Source of the DNA: Flaviflagellibacter rhizophilus
GTDB taxonomy: Bacteria > Pseudomonadota > Alphaproteobacteria > Rhizobiales > Methylopilaceae
Assembly (NCBI RefSeq): GCF_033898525.1
Contig: NZ_JAXAFJ010000004.1
Coordinates: 186,001-250,000, forward strand
Direction: 5' to 3'
Length of the DNA: 64,000 nucleotides
The notes under the pieces are model-generated. The model was not told where the DNA came from and ran no database searches. It saw only the letters and a list, made by a program, of their open reading frames with translations. A program made the position numbers and the translations under genes. Below are positions 18,382 to 25,797 of the stretch, in pieces (positions within the stretch are counted from its first letter, which is position 1; each line of letters starts with the position of its first letter).

Positions 18382-19661
18382 ACGCGCCCTTCAACGCGGC
18401 GGCCGTGACGGCCGGAGCGTCGCGCCACGGGCTGTCGATCCGCGGCATATCAAAGACCTTCCAGCACAAGGTGCTTTCGGACGTCGGGCTAGACGTCGCG
18501 CCCGGCGAGATCCTCGCGCTGACGGGGCCCTCCGGAGCCGGTAAGACCACGCTTTGCCGCATTCTGGCAGGCCTTGAGCACCCCGAAGACGGCACCGTAC
18601 TGCTCGGCGGGAAGGACATGGCCGGCGTGCCGGCGGGCAGCCGCCGCGTGGCGCTGATGTTCGAGTCCTACGCGCTCTACCCTCACCTCACCGTGCGGCA
18701 GAACGCGCTCTCGCCGCTCATGGCCCCCAATGGACGGCAGGGCACGAACCCGCAATCGGTCGCGGCCGTCGTGGACGAGGTCCTGAAGCTCCTTGAGATC
18801 CACCACCTCGGCGAACGGCTTCCCGGCGCATTGTCCGGCGGGCAGAAGCAGCGGGTGGGCCTTGCCCGGGCATTGGTACAGTCGCCCGGGCTTCTGCTGC
18901 TCGACGAGCCGATCTCGCACCTGGACGCCAAGCTCCGCCACAAGCTGCGCGGGGAAATCCGCCGAAGGCTGTCCGGCGGTGCCTCCCCGACGATCTGGTC
19001 TACCCCCGATGGCATGGAGGCGCTGTCCGTCGGCGACCGCATCGCCGTCATCGATGGCGGCGTGATCCAACAGGTCGGCACGCCCGAAGACCTCTGGGAA
19101 CGCCCGGCGAACATACAGGTGGCCCGGCTTCTCGGCGATCCGCCGATGAACCTGATCCCCGGCACCATCGAACAATCCGGCGACGCCGTCTTCTTCGTCC
19201 GCCGCCAGCTCCGGATTCCGCTGGAAGGCCCCGCCGCGCAGGCTGCGACACGGGCCAGCGGCCGGGGCATCGTTCTAGGGGTGAGGCCGGATGCGCTGGG
19301 GCTTGCCCAAGGCACGGCGACGGGCTCCGAAATCTATTCCAACGAGCCTTTCGGCAAGCACGCCATCGTCACCGTGGNCCGGGGCATCGTTCTAGGGGTG
19401 AGGCCGGATGCGCTGGGGCTTGCCCAAGGCACGGCGACGGGCTCCGAAATCTATTCCAACGAGCCTTTCGGCAAGCACGCCATCGTCACCGTGGACATCG
19501 GAAATCACCTCATCAAGGTGAAGACCAGCATGGCTGCGGCGGCGGAAGCGGGCGGCGGAATAGGCGCCGGCATCGGCCGGACGATCGCGCCCACCTTTCC
19601 GGGCCAGGCGATCACCATTTTCGACGAAGAGACGGGCCAGGCGCTGCCTGCCCCGCTCTAG
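18378..19661 (+). CDS. CUT1-type ABC transporter ATPase (second), with an in-frame 39-codon duplication at an N
   Basis: MalK-like ATPase, read here as 427 aa including one undefined residue. Walker A is GPSGAGKTT, the signature is LSGGQKQR and Walker B is LLLLDEPISHLDA. The Q-loop is LMFESYALYP (Gln to Glu), and the H-loop reads STPDGMEAL, so the switch His is Pro. It is therefore probably the catalytically weaker half of a heterodimer. A 116-bp segment in the C-terminal regulatory domain occurs twice, separated by N at 19378, and keeps the frame. Removing one copy gives about 388 aa, closer to the family norm. The duplication is most likely a contig-joining artefact. Confidence 0.85.
   Translation: MNAPFNAAAVTAGASRHGLSIRGISKTFQHKVLSDVGLDVAPGEILALTGPSGAGKTTLCRILAGLEHPEDGTVLLGGKDMAGVPAGSRRVALMFESYALYPHLTVRQNALSPLMAPNGRQGTNPQSVAAVVDEVLKLLEIHHLGERLPGALSGGQKQRVGLARALVQSPGLLLLDEPISHLDAKLRHKLRGEIRRRLSGGASPTIWSTPDGMEALSVGDRIAVIDGGVIQQVGTPEDLWERPANIQVARLLGDPPMNLIPGTIEQSGDAVFFVRRQLRIPLEGPAAQAATRASGRGIVLGVRPDALGLAQGTATGSEIYSNEPFGKHAIVTVXRGIVLGVRPDALGLAQGTATGSEIYSNEPFGKHAIVTVDIGNHLIKVKTSMAAAAEAGGGIGAGIGRTIAPTFPGQAITIFDEETGQALPAPL
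19262..19494 (+). repeat. 117-bp tandem duplication around a single N, likely assembly artefact
   Basis: Bases 19262-19377 and 19379-19494 are identical, with an undetermined base at 19378. The period of 117 bp is exactly 39 codons. Perfect identity over the whole unit, and an N exactly at the junction, are what results when two contigs with overlapping ends are joined without merging the overlap. A true recent tandem duplication is less likely. Confidence 0.85.
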
Positions 19662-19695
19662 GCGGACATCCAGACACTTCAGGGGGTACAGGGCG

Positions 19696-21105
19696 ATGAA
19701 GAGCAGGTTCTTGTCTTTGGCTGCGGGCTTGGCGGCCTCTGCGGCTCTGATCCCCGGGTCCCTCGTGGCGCCGGCGGTCCATGCGGAGGACAGCTTCTAC
19801 AAGAAGGCGGCGCAGCCCTACACCGGCACCACGATCCGAGTTCTGGACGAGATCACGCCGCTCCAGGAGACGCTGGCCAAGATCGTGCCCGAGTTCGAGA
19901 AGGAAACGGGCATCAAGGTCGAGTACGAACTGCTCAACCACTTCGAGGTCATCAACAAGGGCCAAGCCGACATGCTGTCGGGCCGTGGCTTCTACGATGC
20001 CGTGATGCTGCACAATTTCCAGCTTGGCCCAATGCTCTCGGCCGAGGCCATCCTGCCCATCGACAAGCTGGTGGCGGATCCCAAGCTCTCCAATCCGGAC
20101 CTGAACACCGCCGACTTCATCCAGCAGCCCTACAAGACGGCGGCCTTCACGAACGGCAAGCAGTACTCGTTCATCAACTGGAACTACAATCAGGTCTACT
20201 GGACGCGCGCGGACCTCATCGGCAATGAGGCGGAGAAGACCGCGTTCAAGGCCAAGTACGGCTACGATCTCGCGCCCGCCAAGACCATCGAGCAGATGCG
20301 CGACATCGCCGAGTTCTTCACGCGGAAGAAGGGCGAGAAGCTCGCCGGCGAAACGTTGCAGAGCGATTTCTACGGCATCGTGCTCGAGGGCATCAAGGGC
20401 GGCTCGACCTTCCCCGCGCTCTGGAACAACTTCATGAAGAACTATGGCGGCGACATCATCGACGCCAAGGGCAAACCCATCTTCGACAGCCCCGAGAACG
20501 TGGCGGCGCTCAAGATGTGGGCGGAACTGTGGAAGTTCGCGCCTCCCGGCATCGCGGAATACTCGCTGGTCGACGTCCCCACCGTGATGGGCAACGGCAT
20601 CGCCGCGCAGTCCATCGCCTGGTCGGACTTCGTTCTGGGCATCGACAAGCCCGGCGTGTCGCCGCTCGCCGGCAAGTTCGTCTATGGGCCGGTGCCGGCA
20701 AAGGCCGGCCGCGAAGGCCAGCGCCATGCGGAGGCGGAACCCTCCGTCACGGTCATCACTGAGGCGAGCCGTAACCCGGAGGCCACCTTCATCTTCCTGC
20801 AATGGCTGACCGACCGGAAGCAGCAGGACAAGCTGATCGAGATGGGCAAGGGCGGCGTGCCGATCCGCGAAAGCGCGTGGGCGCTCGATGCCATCAAGAG
20901 CAATCCCAATCCGTCGCTCTTCGCGGCCATGCAGTCCACCCTCGAAGTGGCCACCGCCAAGCCGAAGATGCCGAAGTTCTACGAGCTCTACGACGCCCTC
21001 AGCGGCGTGGCGCAGGAGGTCGGCCTTGGCCGCATCTCGCCGGAGGACGGGGCCAGGAAGGGCCAGGCTGAAATGCTGAAGATCTGTGAGGAATGCCTGC
21101 TCTGA
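19696..21105 (+). CDS. ABC transporter substrate-binding protein (CUT1 sugar family)
   Basis: Extracellular binding protein of 469 aa with a signal peptide ending near residue 31 (VAPAVHA). The MalE-like fold shows in TIRVLDEITPLQETLAKI, VPEFEKETGIKVEYELLNH, SVTVITEASRNPEATFIFL and QWLTDRKQQDKLIEMGKGG. It is longer than many family members. ATG 19696 follows CAGGGGGTACAGGGCG. It delivers a solute to the two permeases that follow. A GC-rich hairpin separates it from the first permease gene. The ligand cannot be read from the sequence. Confidence 0.9.
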   Translation: MKSRFLSLAAGLAASAALIPGSLVAPAVHAEDSFYKKAAQPYTGTTIRVLDEITPLQETLAKIVPEFEKETGIKVEYELLNHFEVINKGQADMLSGRGFYDAVMLHNFQLGPMLSAEAILPIDKLVADPKLSNPDLNTADFIQQPYKTAAFTNGKQYSFINWNYNQVYWTRADLIGNEAEKTAFKAKYGYDLAPAKTIEQMRDIAEFFTRKKGEKLAGETLQSDFYGIVLEGIKGGSTFPALWNNFMKNYGGDIIDAKGKPIFDSPENVAALKMWAELWKFAPPGIAEYSLVDVPTVMGNGIAAQSIAWSDFVLGIDKPGVSPLAGKFVYGPVPAKAGREGQRHAEAEPSVTVITEASRNPEATFIFLQWLTDRKQQDKLIEMGKGGVPIRESAWALDAIKSNPNPSLFAAMQSTLEVATAKPKMPKFYELYDALSGVAQEVGLGRISPEDGARKGQAEMLKICEECLL

Positions 21106-21136
21106 CGCGGCATTACACAAGGGTCAACGGTGATAT

Positions 21137-21158
21137 CGGGGGCGGCGCGCCGCCTCCG
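21137..21158 (+). terminator. Hairpin between binding-protein and permease genes
   Basis: CGGGGGCGG and CCGCCTCCG pair over 9 bp (one G-U) around the tetraloop CGCG. No T-tract follows. It sits 32 bp after the binding-protein stop, so it can stabilise the upstream mRNA or reduce read-through. It also argues for the permease start at 21188, since ATG 21164 would lie right against the stem. Confidence 0.6.
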
Positions 21159-21187
21159 GCACCATGCAAACAACTTCAGAGGCCGAG

Positions 21188-22114
21188 ATGACCAGCGTAA
21201 CGCATGCCGGTTCGCCTGAGATCGCGACCGTGCGGAAGCCGCACAGCGGACGCACCTGGTATCCCTATCTGCTCATCGCACCGTCCATGCTGACGCTGGT
21301 GGTGGTCTCGCTGATCCCGTTCATCTACGCGATCTATCTGAGCTTCCACGAGGCCAAGTTCGGCCGCGTCAAGGATTTCATCTGGTTCGAGAACTACGGC
21401 GCGCTGCTGTCCGACCCGCGGTTCTGGAATTCCATCGGGACCGCGGTGACCTTCGTCGCGATTGCCGTGCCCATCGAGTTCATGCTCGGGCTGGCCGGCG
21501 CCATGGTGCTGAACCAGAACGTGAAGGGGCGCTCCATCCTCATTCCGCTGCTCTTCATGCCGGCGATGATGGCGCCCATCGTCGTCGGCCTGCTGTGGAA
21601 GATCATGCTGGCGGGCTCGTGGGGCTTCATCTCGTTCAACGTGTTCGAGAGGTTCGGGCTGCTGCAGGAAACCTCGATCTTCGCCTCGCCGGACCTTGCG
21701 CTCTACGCGCTGATCTTCGTCGATATCTGGCAGTGGACGCCCTTCATGATGCTGGCCTTCTTCGCGGGCCTGCAGGCGCTTCCGCTCGCGCCTTACCGCG
21801 CGGCGGCGGTGGACGGCGCAGGGCCGTTCCAGATCTTCTTCCACCTGACCTTGCCGATGATGACGCCCCTCCTCGCGGTCATCGGGCTCCTGCGCTTCAT
21901 CGATGCCTTCAAGGTCTTCGACACGATCTACATCCTGACCGGCGGCGGCCCCGGCACCTCCACCGAAACGCCCAGCATCCTCGCCAACAAGATGACCTTC
22001 GAGTTCTGGAACATCGGCGAGGCGTCAGCGCTGGCGGTGCTGGTCTGGATCGCCTTCTTCATCTTCTGCAACGTCTTCTACCAGGTCGCCAAGAAGCGCC
22101 TGAACGCCTTCTAG
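21188..22114 (+). CDS. ABC transporter permease (CUT1, MalF-like)
   Basis: Inner-membrane permease of 308 aa with six predicted helices. The first (YLLIAPSMLTLVVVSLIPFI) is typical of the family. The ATPase-coupling EAA-type loop appears as APYRAAAVDGAGPFQIFFHL, and GGPGTSTETPS near the end is characteristic. ATG 21188 was chosen because AGAGG lies 6 bases upstream; ATG 21164 is also in frame. It forms the channel with the next gene product. Confidence 0.9.
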   Translation: MTSVTHAGSPEIATVRKPHSGRTWYPYLLIAPSMLTLVVVSLIPFIYAIYLSFHEAKFGRVKDFIWFENYGALLSDPRFWNSIGTAVTFVAIAVPIEFMLGLAGAMVLNQNVKGRSILIPLLFMPAMMAPIVVGLLWKIMLAGSWGFISFNVFERFGLLQETSIFASPDLALYALIFVDIWQWTPFMMLAFFAGLQALPLAPYRAAAVDGAGPFQIFFHLTLPMMTPLLAVIGLLRFIDAFKVFDTIYILTGGGPGTSTETPSILANKMTFEFWNIGEASALAVLVWIAFFIFCNVFYQVAKKRLNAF

Positions 22115-22125
22115 GAGCCCGCGCC

Positions 22126-22965
22126 ATGGCCGCCACCTCCGTGACCGAACCCACCGCCCGCAGCGGCGTGTTCTGGACCTCCGTCACCGTCATCTACGCA
22201 CTCGTCGTCCTGTTCCCGATCTTCTGGATGGCGACGATGATGGTCAAGCCGAACGAAGCCATGTTCGCGCGGCCGACACAGTGGCTGTTCACGCCCACGC
22301 TCGAGCACTTCACCTATGTGCTGGCACAGGGTTTCCACTGGCACCTGCTGACCTCCTTCGTGCTGTGCACGATCTCGACCGCGCTTGTCGTCATCATCGG
22401 AACGCCCGCGGCCTATGCCTTCGCCCGGTTCGAAATGCGGGCCAAGGATGATCTCTTCCTGTTCATCCTGGCCTCGCGCATGGCGCCGCCGGTGTGCCTC
22501 GTCATCCCGTTCTACCTGATCTTCGCCAAGGTCGGCCTGCTGGACACATTCCTCGGCCTCACGCTCGCCTACATGACGTTCAACCTCTCGTTCTACATCT
22601 GGGTGCTGCGCAGCTTCTGCCGCGACCTGCCGAAGGAACTGGAAGAGGCCGCCGCGCTGGAGGGCTGGTCCAAGCTGCAGATCTTCCGCCGCGTCGTGTT
22701 CCCGCTCCTGCGCAACGGCATCGTGGCCACCGCCGTGCTCTGCTTCATCTTCGCGTGGAACGAGTTCCTCTTCGCCTTCATGCTCGGCGGGCGAGGCGTC
22801 GAGACCCTGCCGGTGTCGATCCCGAAGCTCATCACCAGCCAGGGCGTGCGCTGGGGCGAGATGGCGGTGGTCGGAATGACGGCGCTGCTCCCGGTGCTTG
22901 CCGTCGTGTTCGTGCTGCAGCGCCACATCGTGCGCGGCCTCACTCTCGGCGCCGTGAAGGGATAG
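22126..22965 (+). CDS. ABC transporter permease (CUT1, MalG-like)
   Basis: Inner-membrane permease of 279 aa. The cytoplasmic coupling loop reads LPKELEEAAALEGWSKLQIF, the canonical EAA motif of MalG-type subunits, followed by FIFAWNEFLFAFMLGG. ATG 22126 follows TAGGAGCCCGCGCC, only 11 bp after the previous stop. It completes an importer of two ATPases, a binding protein and two permeases. The dehydrogenase genes begin 5 bp later, which indicates that uptake and oxidation are in one transcript. Confidence 0.92.
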   Translation: MAATSVTEPTARSGVFWTSVTVIYALVVLFPIFWMATMMVKPNEAMFARPTQWLFTPTLEHFTYVLAQGFHWHLLTSFVLCTISTALVVIIGTPAAYAFARFEMRAKDDLFLFILASRMAPPVCLVIPFYLIFAKVGLLDTFLGLTLAYMTFNLSFYIWVLRSFCRDLPKELEEAAALEGWSKLQIFRRVVFPLLRNGIVATAVLCFIFAWNEFLFAFMLGGRGVETLPVSIPKLITSQGVRWGEMAVVGMTALLPVLAVVFVLQRHIVRGLTLGAVKG

Positions 22966-22970
22966 ACGCC

Positions 22971-23480
22971 ATGACCGACAGCCCCGTCACCCGGATCGCG
23001 CACAAGGACCCGAAGCTGCCGCCGCCGGTGGACCTTCCGGAAGGACCCGAATGGGTGGAGACGCTCGGCACGTTCGACGCCCAGATGGCGGAGACGCTCG
23101 TGCTGGCGGTTCGCACTCTCTACCCGCACGATGGCCTGCCGGACCGCGTCTACCGCCGCACCGTGCATGCCATCGACCGGCTGGCCACACGCGCCCCTGC
23201 CATGGCGCAGATCTTCGCCGAATTCGTGGACGGGGCCGACGGCGCGATGCCCTTGGCCTTCCGCGACCTTTCGGAAGGTTACCGGGTGGCGGTGCTCAAG
23301 GGCATGGAAGGCTCGATGGCGTTCCTTCTCGTCCAGCGCTCGGCGGTCCGGTTCCTCTACGATGACGTCGAGGTCTGGGAGGCCTTCGGCTACGAGGGCG
23401 CCTCCGTCCATCTCGGCGGCTACGTCCGCCGCGGCTTCGACGACCTCGACTGGCTGCCGCCGGTCCCCGCCGGCGTCTGA
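22971..23480 (+). CDS. Small subunit of a GMC-type dehydrogenase (gluconate 2-dehydrogenase subunit 3-like)
   Basis: A 169-aa soluble protein. It resembles the small gamma subunits that precede GMC-family dehydrogenases: a helical core with AETLVLAVRTLYPHDGLPDR and VWEAFGYEGASVHLGGYVRR. Unlike many family members it shows no twin-arginine signal, so both it and the flavoprotein partner seem cytoplasmic. It starts 5 bp after the permease stop and ends 35 bp before the GMC gene. Assignment rests on weak similarity plus position; the fold call is less certain than the partnership. Confidence 0.6.
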   Translation: MTDSPVTRIAHKDPKLPPPVDLPEGPEWVETLGTFDAQMAETLVLAVRTLYPHDGLPDRVYRRTVHAIDRLATRAPAMAQIFAEFVDGADGAMPLAFRDLSEGYRVAVLKGMEGSMAFLLVQRSAVRFLYDDVEVWEAFGYEGASVHLGGYVRRGFDDLDWLPPVPAGV

Positions 23481-23515
23481 CCGGCCTCCTTACCTGCAAG
23501 CACGGACGGACCATC

Positions 23516-25081
23516 ATGGCACGCTATGAACTCGACGACGACGGCGTGGTCGTCATCATCGGCTCGGGCTCGGGCGGCGGCACGCTGGCGCATGAACTCA
23601 CCCGGCGCGGCGTCGAGGTGGTGGTGCTGGAGGCGGGCAAGCATCTCACGGCAGACGACTTCGTCAACGACGAATGGGGCGGCTACGAGATGCTGTCCTG
23701 GCTGGACAAGCGCACATCCTCGGGCACCTGGCGCGTCGCCAAGGACCACGCGCTCTCGCCCAGCTGGCACTGCAAGGTGGTGGGCGGGACCAGCGTGCAC
23801 TGGTCGGCCTGCTGCTACCGCCTCATCGAGGACGAGATGCGGGCGCGCAGCGTCTATGGCGACATCCCCGGCACCACGCTCATCGACTGGCCGATCACGC
23901 TCGACGAACTTGAGCCCTATTACGAACTGGCCGAGGCCAAGATGGGCGTGACGGGCACGAACGGCCTGCCGCCCCTGCCGCCCAACAACAACTTCAAGGT
24001 CATGTACTGGGGCGCCAAGAACCTGGGCCTCGAACAGGTCTCGACCGGCCGCCACGCCATCAACTCCGTGCCCTATGACGGCCGTCCCGCAACCATCCAG
24101 GACGGCTTCACCATCACGGGCGACAAGACGGGATCGCGCTGGTCGACGCTGAACGTGGAACTGCCGCGCGCCCTTGCCACCGGCAGGCTGGACCTGCGCC
24201 CGCAATGCCGCGCCATCCGCATCGAGCACGACGAGAATGGCCTCGCTTCCGCCGTCGTCTACGTGGACCCGCACGGCGTGATGCAGCGGCAGAGGGCGCG
24301 CGCCGTGGTGCTGGCCGGCAATTGCGTGGAGAGCCCGCGCATCCTGCTGAACTCGGCCACGGGCCGCTATCCCAACGGCCTCGCCAATGGCTGGGGCCAT
24401 GTCGGGCGGCATTATCTGCGCCACCTCATCCAGACGGTGTGGTCGGTGTTCGACAAGCCGGTGAACATGCACCGGGGCGAGATCATGACCGGCCTCATCA
24501 AGGACTTCGCCCGGCACGATCCTTCGCGTGGCTTTGCCGGCGGCTATTACGTGGAGCTGAACTCCATGGGCCTGCCCACCACGGCCGCGCTTATGGAACC
24601 GGGCTGGTGGGGGCGCGACTTCGTGTCGGTCATCGAGCAATACGCCAACATGGCCGGCATCTTCATGACTGGCGAGGACATGCCGCAGGCGGACAACCGC
24701 GTCACGCTCACCGATGAACTGGACGAGTTCGGGGTCCCCGTCGCCAACATCCATTACGACGACCACGTCAACGATACCCGCATGCGCAGCCACGGCTACA
24801 AGACGCTGACGGCCATCCACAAGGCCGCCGGTGCACGGCGCTGCATCGAGGCACCGGCCTACCCGGCGAGCCACAATCTCGGCTCGAACCGCATGTCGGC
24901 GCGGCCCGAAGATGGGGTGGTGGACAGGCACGGCCGCACGCACGAGGTGCCGAACCTCTTCATCGCGGACGGCAGCGGCTTCGCGTCCGGCGGCGCCTGC
25001 AATCCGACGCTGACCATCGTGGCCCTCGCGATCCGGCAGGCCGAGTACATGGCCAACCGCATGGCAGCAGGAGGGCTTTGA
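23516..25081 (+). CDS. GMC-family FAD-dependent oxidoreductase (alcohol/sugar dehydrogenase)
   Basis: Flavoprotein of 521 aa. The N-terminus VVIIGSGSGGGTLAHELTRR is the FAD-binding GxGxxG fold, followed by VVLEAGKHL. The C-terminal GMC block includes HNLGSNRMSARPEDGVVD and PNLFIADGSGFASGGACNPT. The catalytic HN pair could not be assigned with certainty. GMC dehydrogenases oxidise alcohol groups of sugars, polyols, gluconate or nucleosides. With the small subunit before it and an importer in front, it probably carries out the first oxidation of the imported compound in the cytoplasm. The stop overlaps the TTG start of the next gene. Confidence 0.9.
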   Translation: MARYELDDDGVVVIIGSGSGGGTLAHELTRRGVEVVVLEAGKHLTADDFVNDEWGGYEMLSWLDKRTSSGTWRVAKDHALSPSWHCKVVGGTSVHWSACCYRLIEDEMRARSVYGDIPGTTLIDWPITLDELEPYYELAEAKMGVTGTNGLPPLPPNNNFKVMYWGAKNLGLEQVSTGRHAINSVPYDGRPATIQDGFTITGDKTGSRWSTLNVELPRALATGRLDLRPQCRAIRIEHDENGLASAVVYVDPHGVMQRQRARAVVLAGNCVESPRILLNSATGRYPNGLANGWGHVGRHYLRHLIQTVWSVFDKPVNMHRGEIMTGLIKDFARHDPSRGFAGGYYVELNSMGLPTTAALMEPGWWGRDFVSVIEQYANMAGIFMTGEDMPQADNRVTLTDELDEFGVPVANIHYDDHVNDTRMRSHGYKTLTAIHKAAGARRCIEAPAYPASHNLGSNRMSARPEDGVVDRHGRTHEVPNLFIADGSGFASGGACNPTLTIVALAIRQAEYMANRMAAGGL

Positions 25082-25797
25082 CCGAGGGGTTCACGGAGCC
25101 GACGCTCGGCTACTGGCAGGACCTGCATGGCGAGGTGCCGGCGGGCTTTTCCGCCACGCCGCCGCATCGTCATGGCTACCCCGTGCAGCTTCCGTCCGGC
25201 GCGGTTCTCGTTCTTCCCTTGCGGCAGTTGCCGGAGGGATCGCACGCCGTGGCCTCGCTGATCGCCAACCAGGCCTCGCACGGCGTTGTGCGCGCGCTTT
25301 CCATGCACATGGCGGATGCTGCGCGCCCGCTCGCGGCAGACATCGTGGTAGGTTTGCCGACGCTGGGCCTCGTCTTCGCGGCCCAGGTCGCGGAGGCACT
25401 CGGCCAGCCGCGCTTCGTGCCGCTCGGCTATTCCCGCAAGTTCTGGTACGCGGACGATCTGTCCGAGCCCGTGGCCTCCATCACCAGTCCGGAAGCCGGC
25501 AAGAGGCTGAGGCTAGACCCCAATCTTCTGCCGCTGATCAGGGGCCGGCGTGTTGTGGTGCTAGATGACGCGATCTCGACGGGACGCACCGCGCTTGCCG
25601 CGCTCAGGCTGCTGCGGCGTGCCGGCGCGGAGGTGGCCGGCGTCGTCGTCGCGATGAAGCAGTCGAACCGCTGGGAAATCCCGCTCTCTCGGGACGACGC
25701 TCCGGTGCCGGTGCGCGCGGTCTATGGCTGTCCCTTGTTCGAACGGCGGGAAGACGGCTGGTGGCCCTTGCCGGGAACCATGCCGCCCGTGCCCTAG
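25078..25797 (+). CDS. Type I phosphoribosyltransferase-family protein
   Basis: A 239-aa protein with the PRPP-binding motif RVVVLDDAISTGRTALAAL (two acidic residues, then STGRT) at about residues 158-176. The body resembles adenine and orotate phosphoribosyltransferase folds. It begins with TTG at 25078, overlapping the GMC stop as TTGA, behind AGGAGGG, so it is translationally coupled. A PRPP enzyme in a sugar-uptake and oxidation operon is unexpected; it would make sense if the substrate carries a nucleobase. The stop codon overlaps the stop of the convergent CoxL gene (CTAG). The base specificity is unknown. Confidence 0.85.
   Translation: MTEGFTEPTLGYWQDLHGEVPAGFSATPPHRHGYPVQLPSGAVLVLPLRQLPEGSHAVASLIANQASHGVVRALSMHMADAARPLAADIVVGLPTLGLVFAAQVAEALGQPRFVPLGYSRKFWYADDLSEPVASITSPEAGKRLRLDPNLLPLIRGRRVVVLDDAISTGRTALAALRLLRRAGAEVAGVVVAMKQSNRWEIPLSRDDAPVPVRAVYGCPLFERREDGWWPLPGTMPPVP

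Noticed and set aside
19262..19494. Real recent tandem duplication as a biological feature
   Set aside because: The N exactly at the junction and the perfect identity make an assembly artefact much more likely; it is reported as such.
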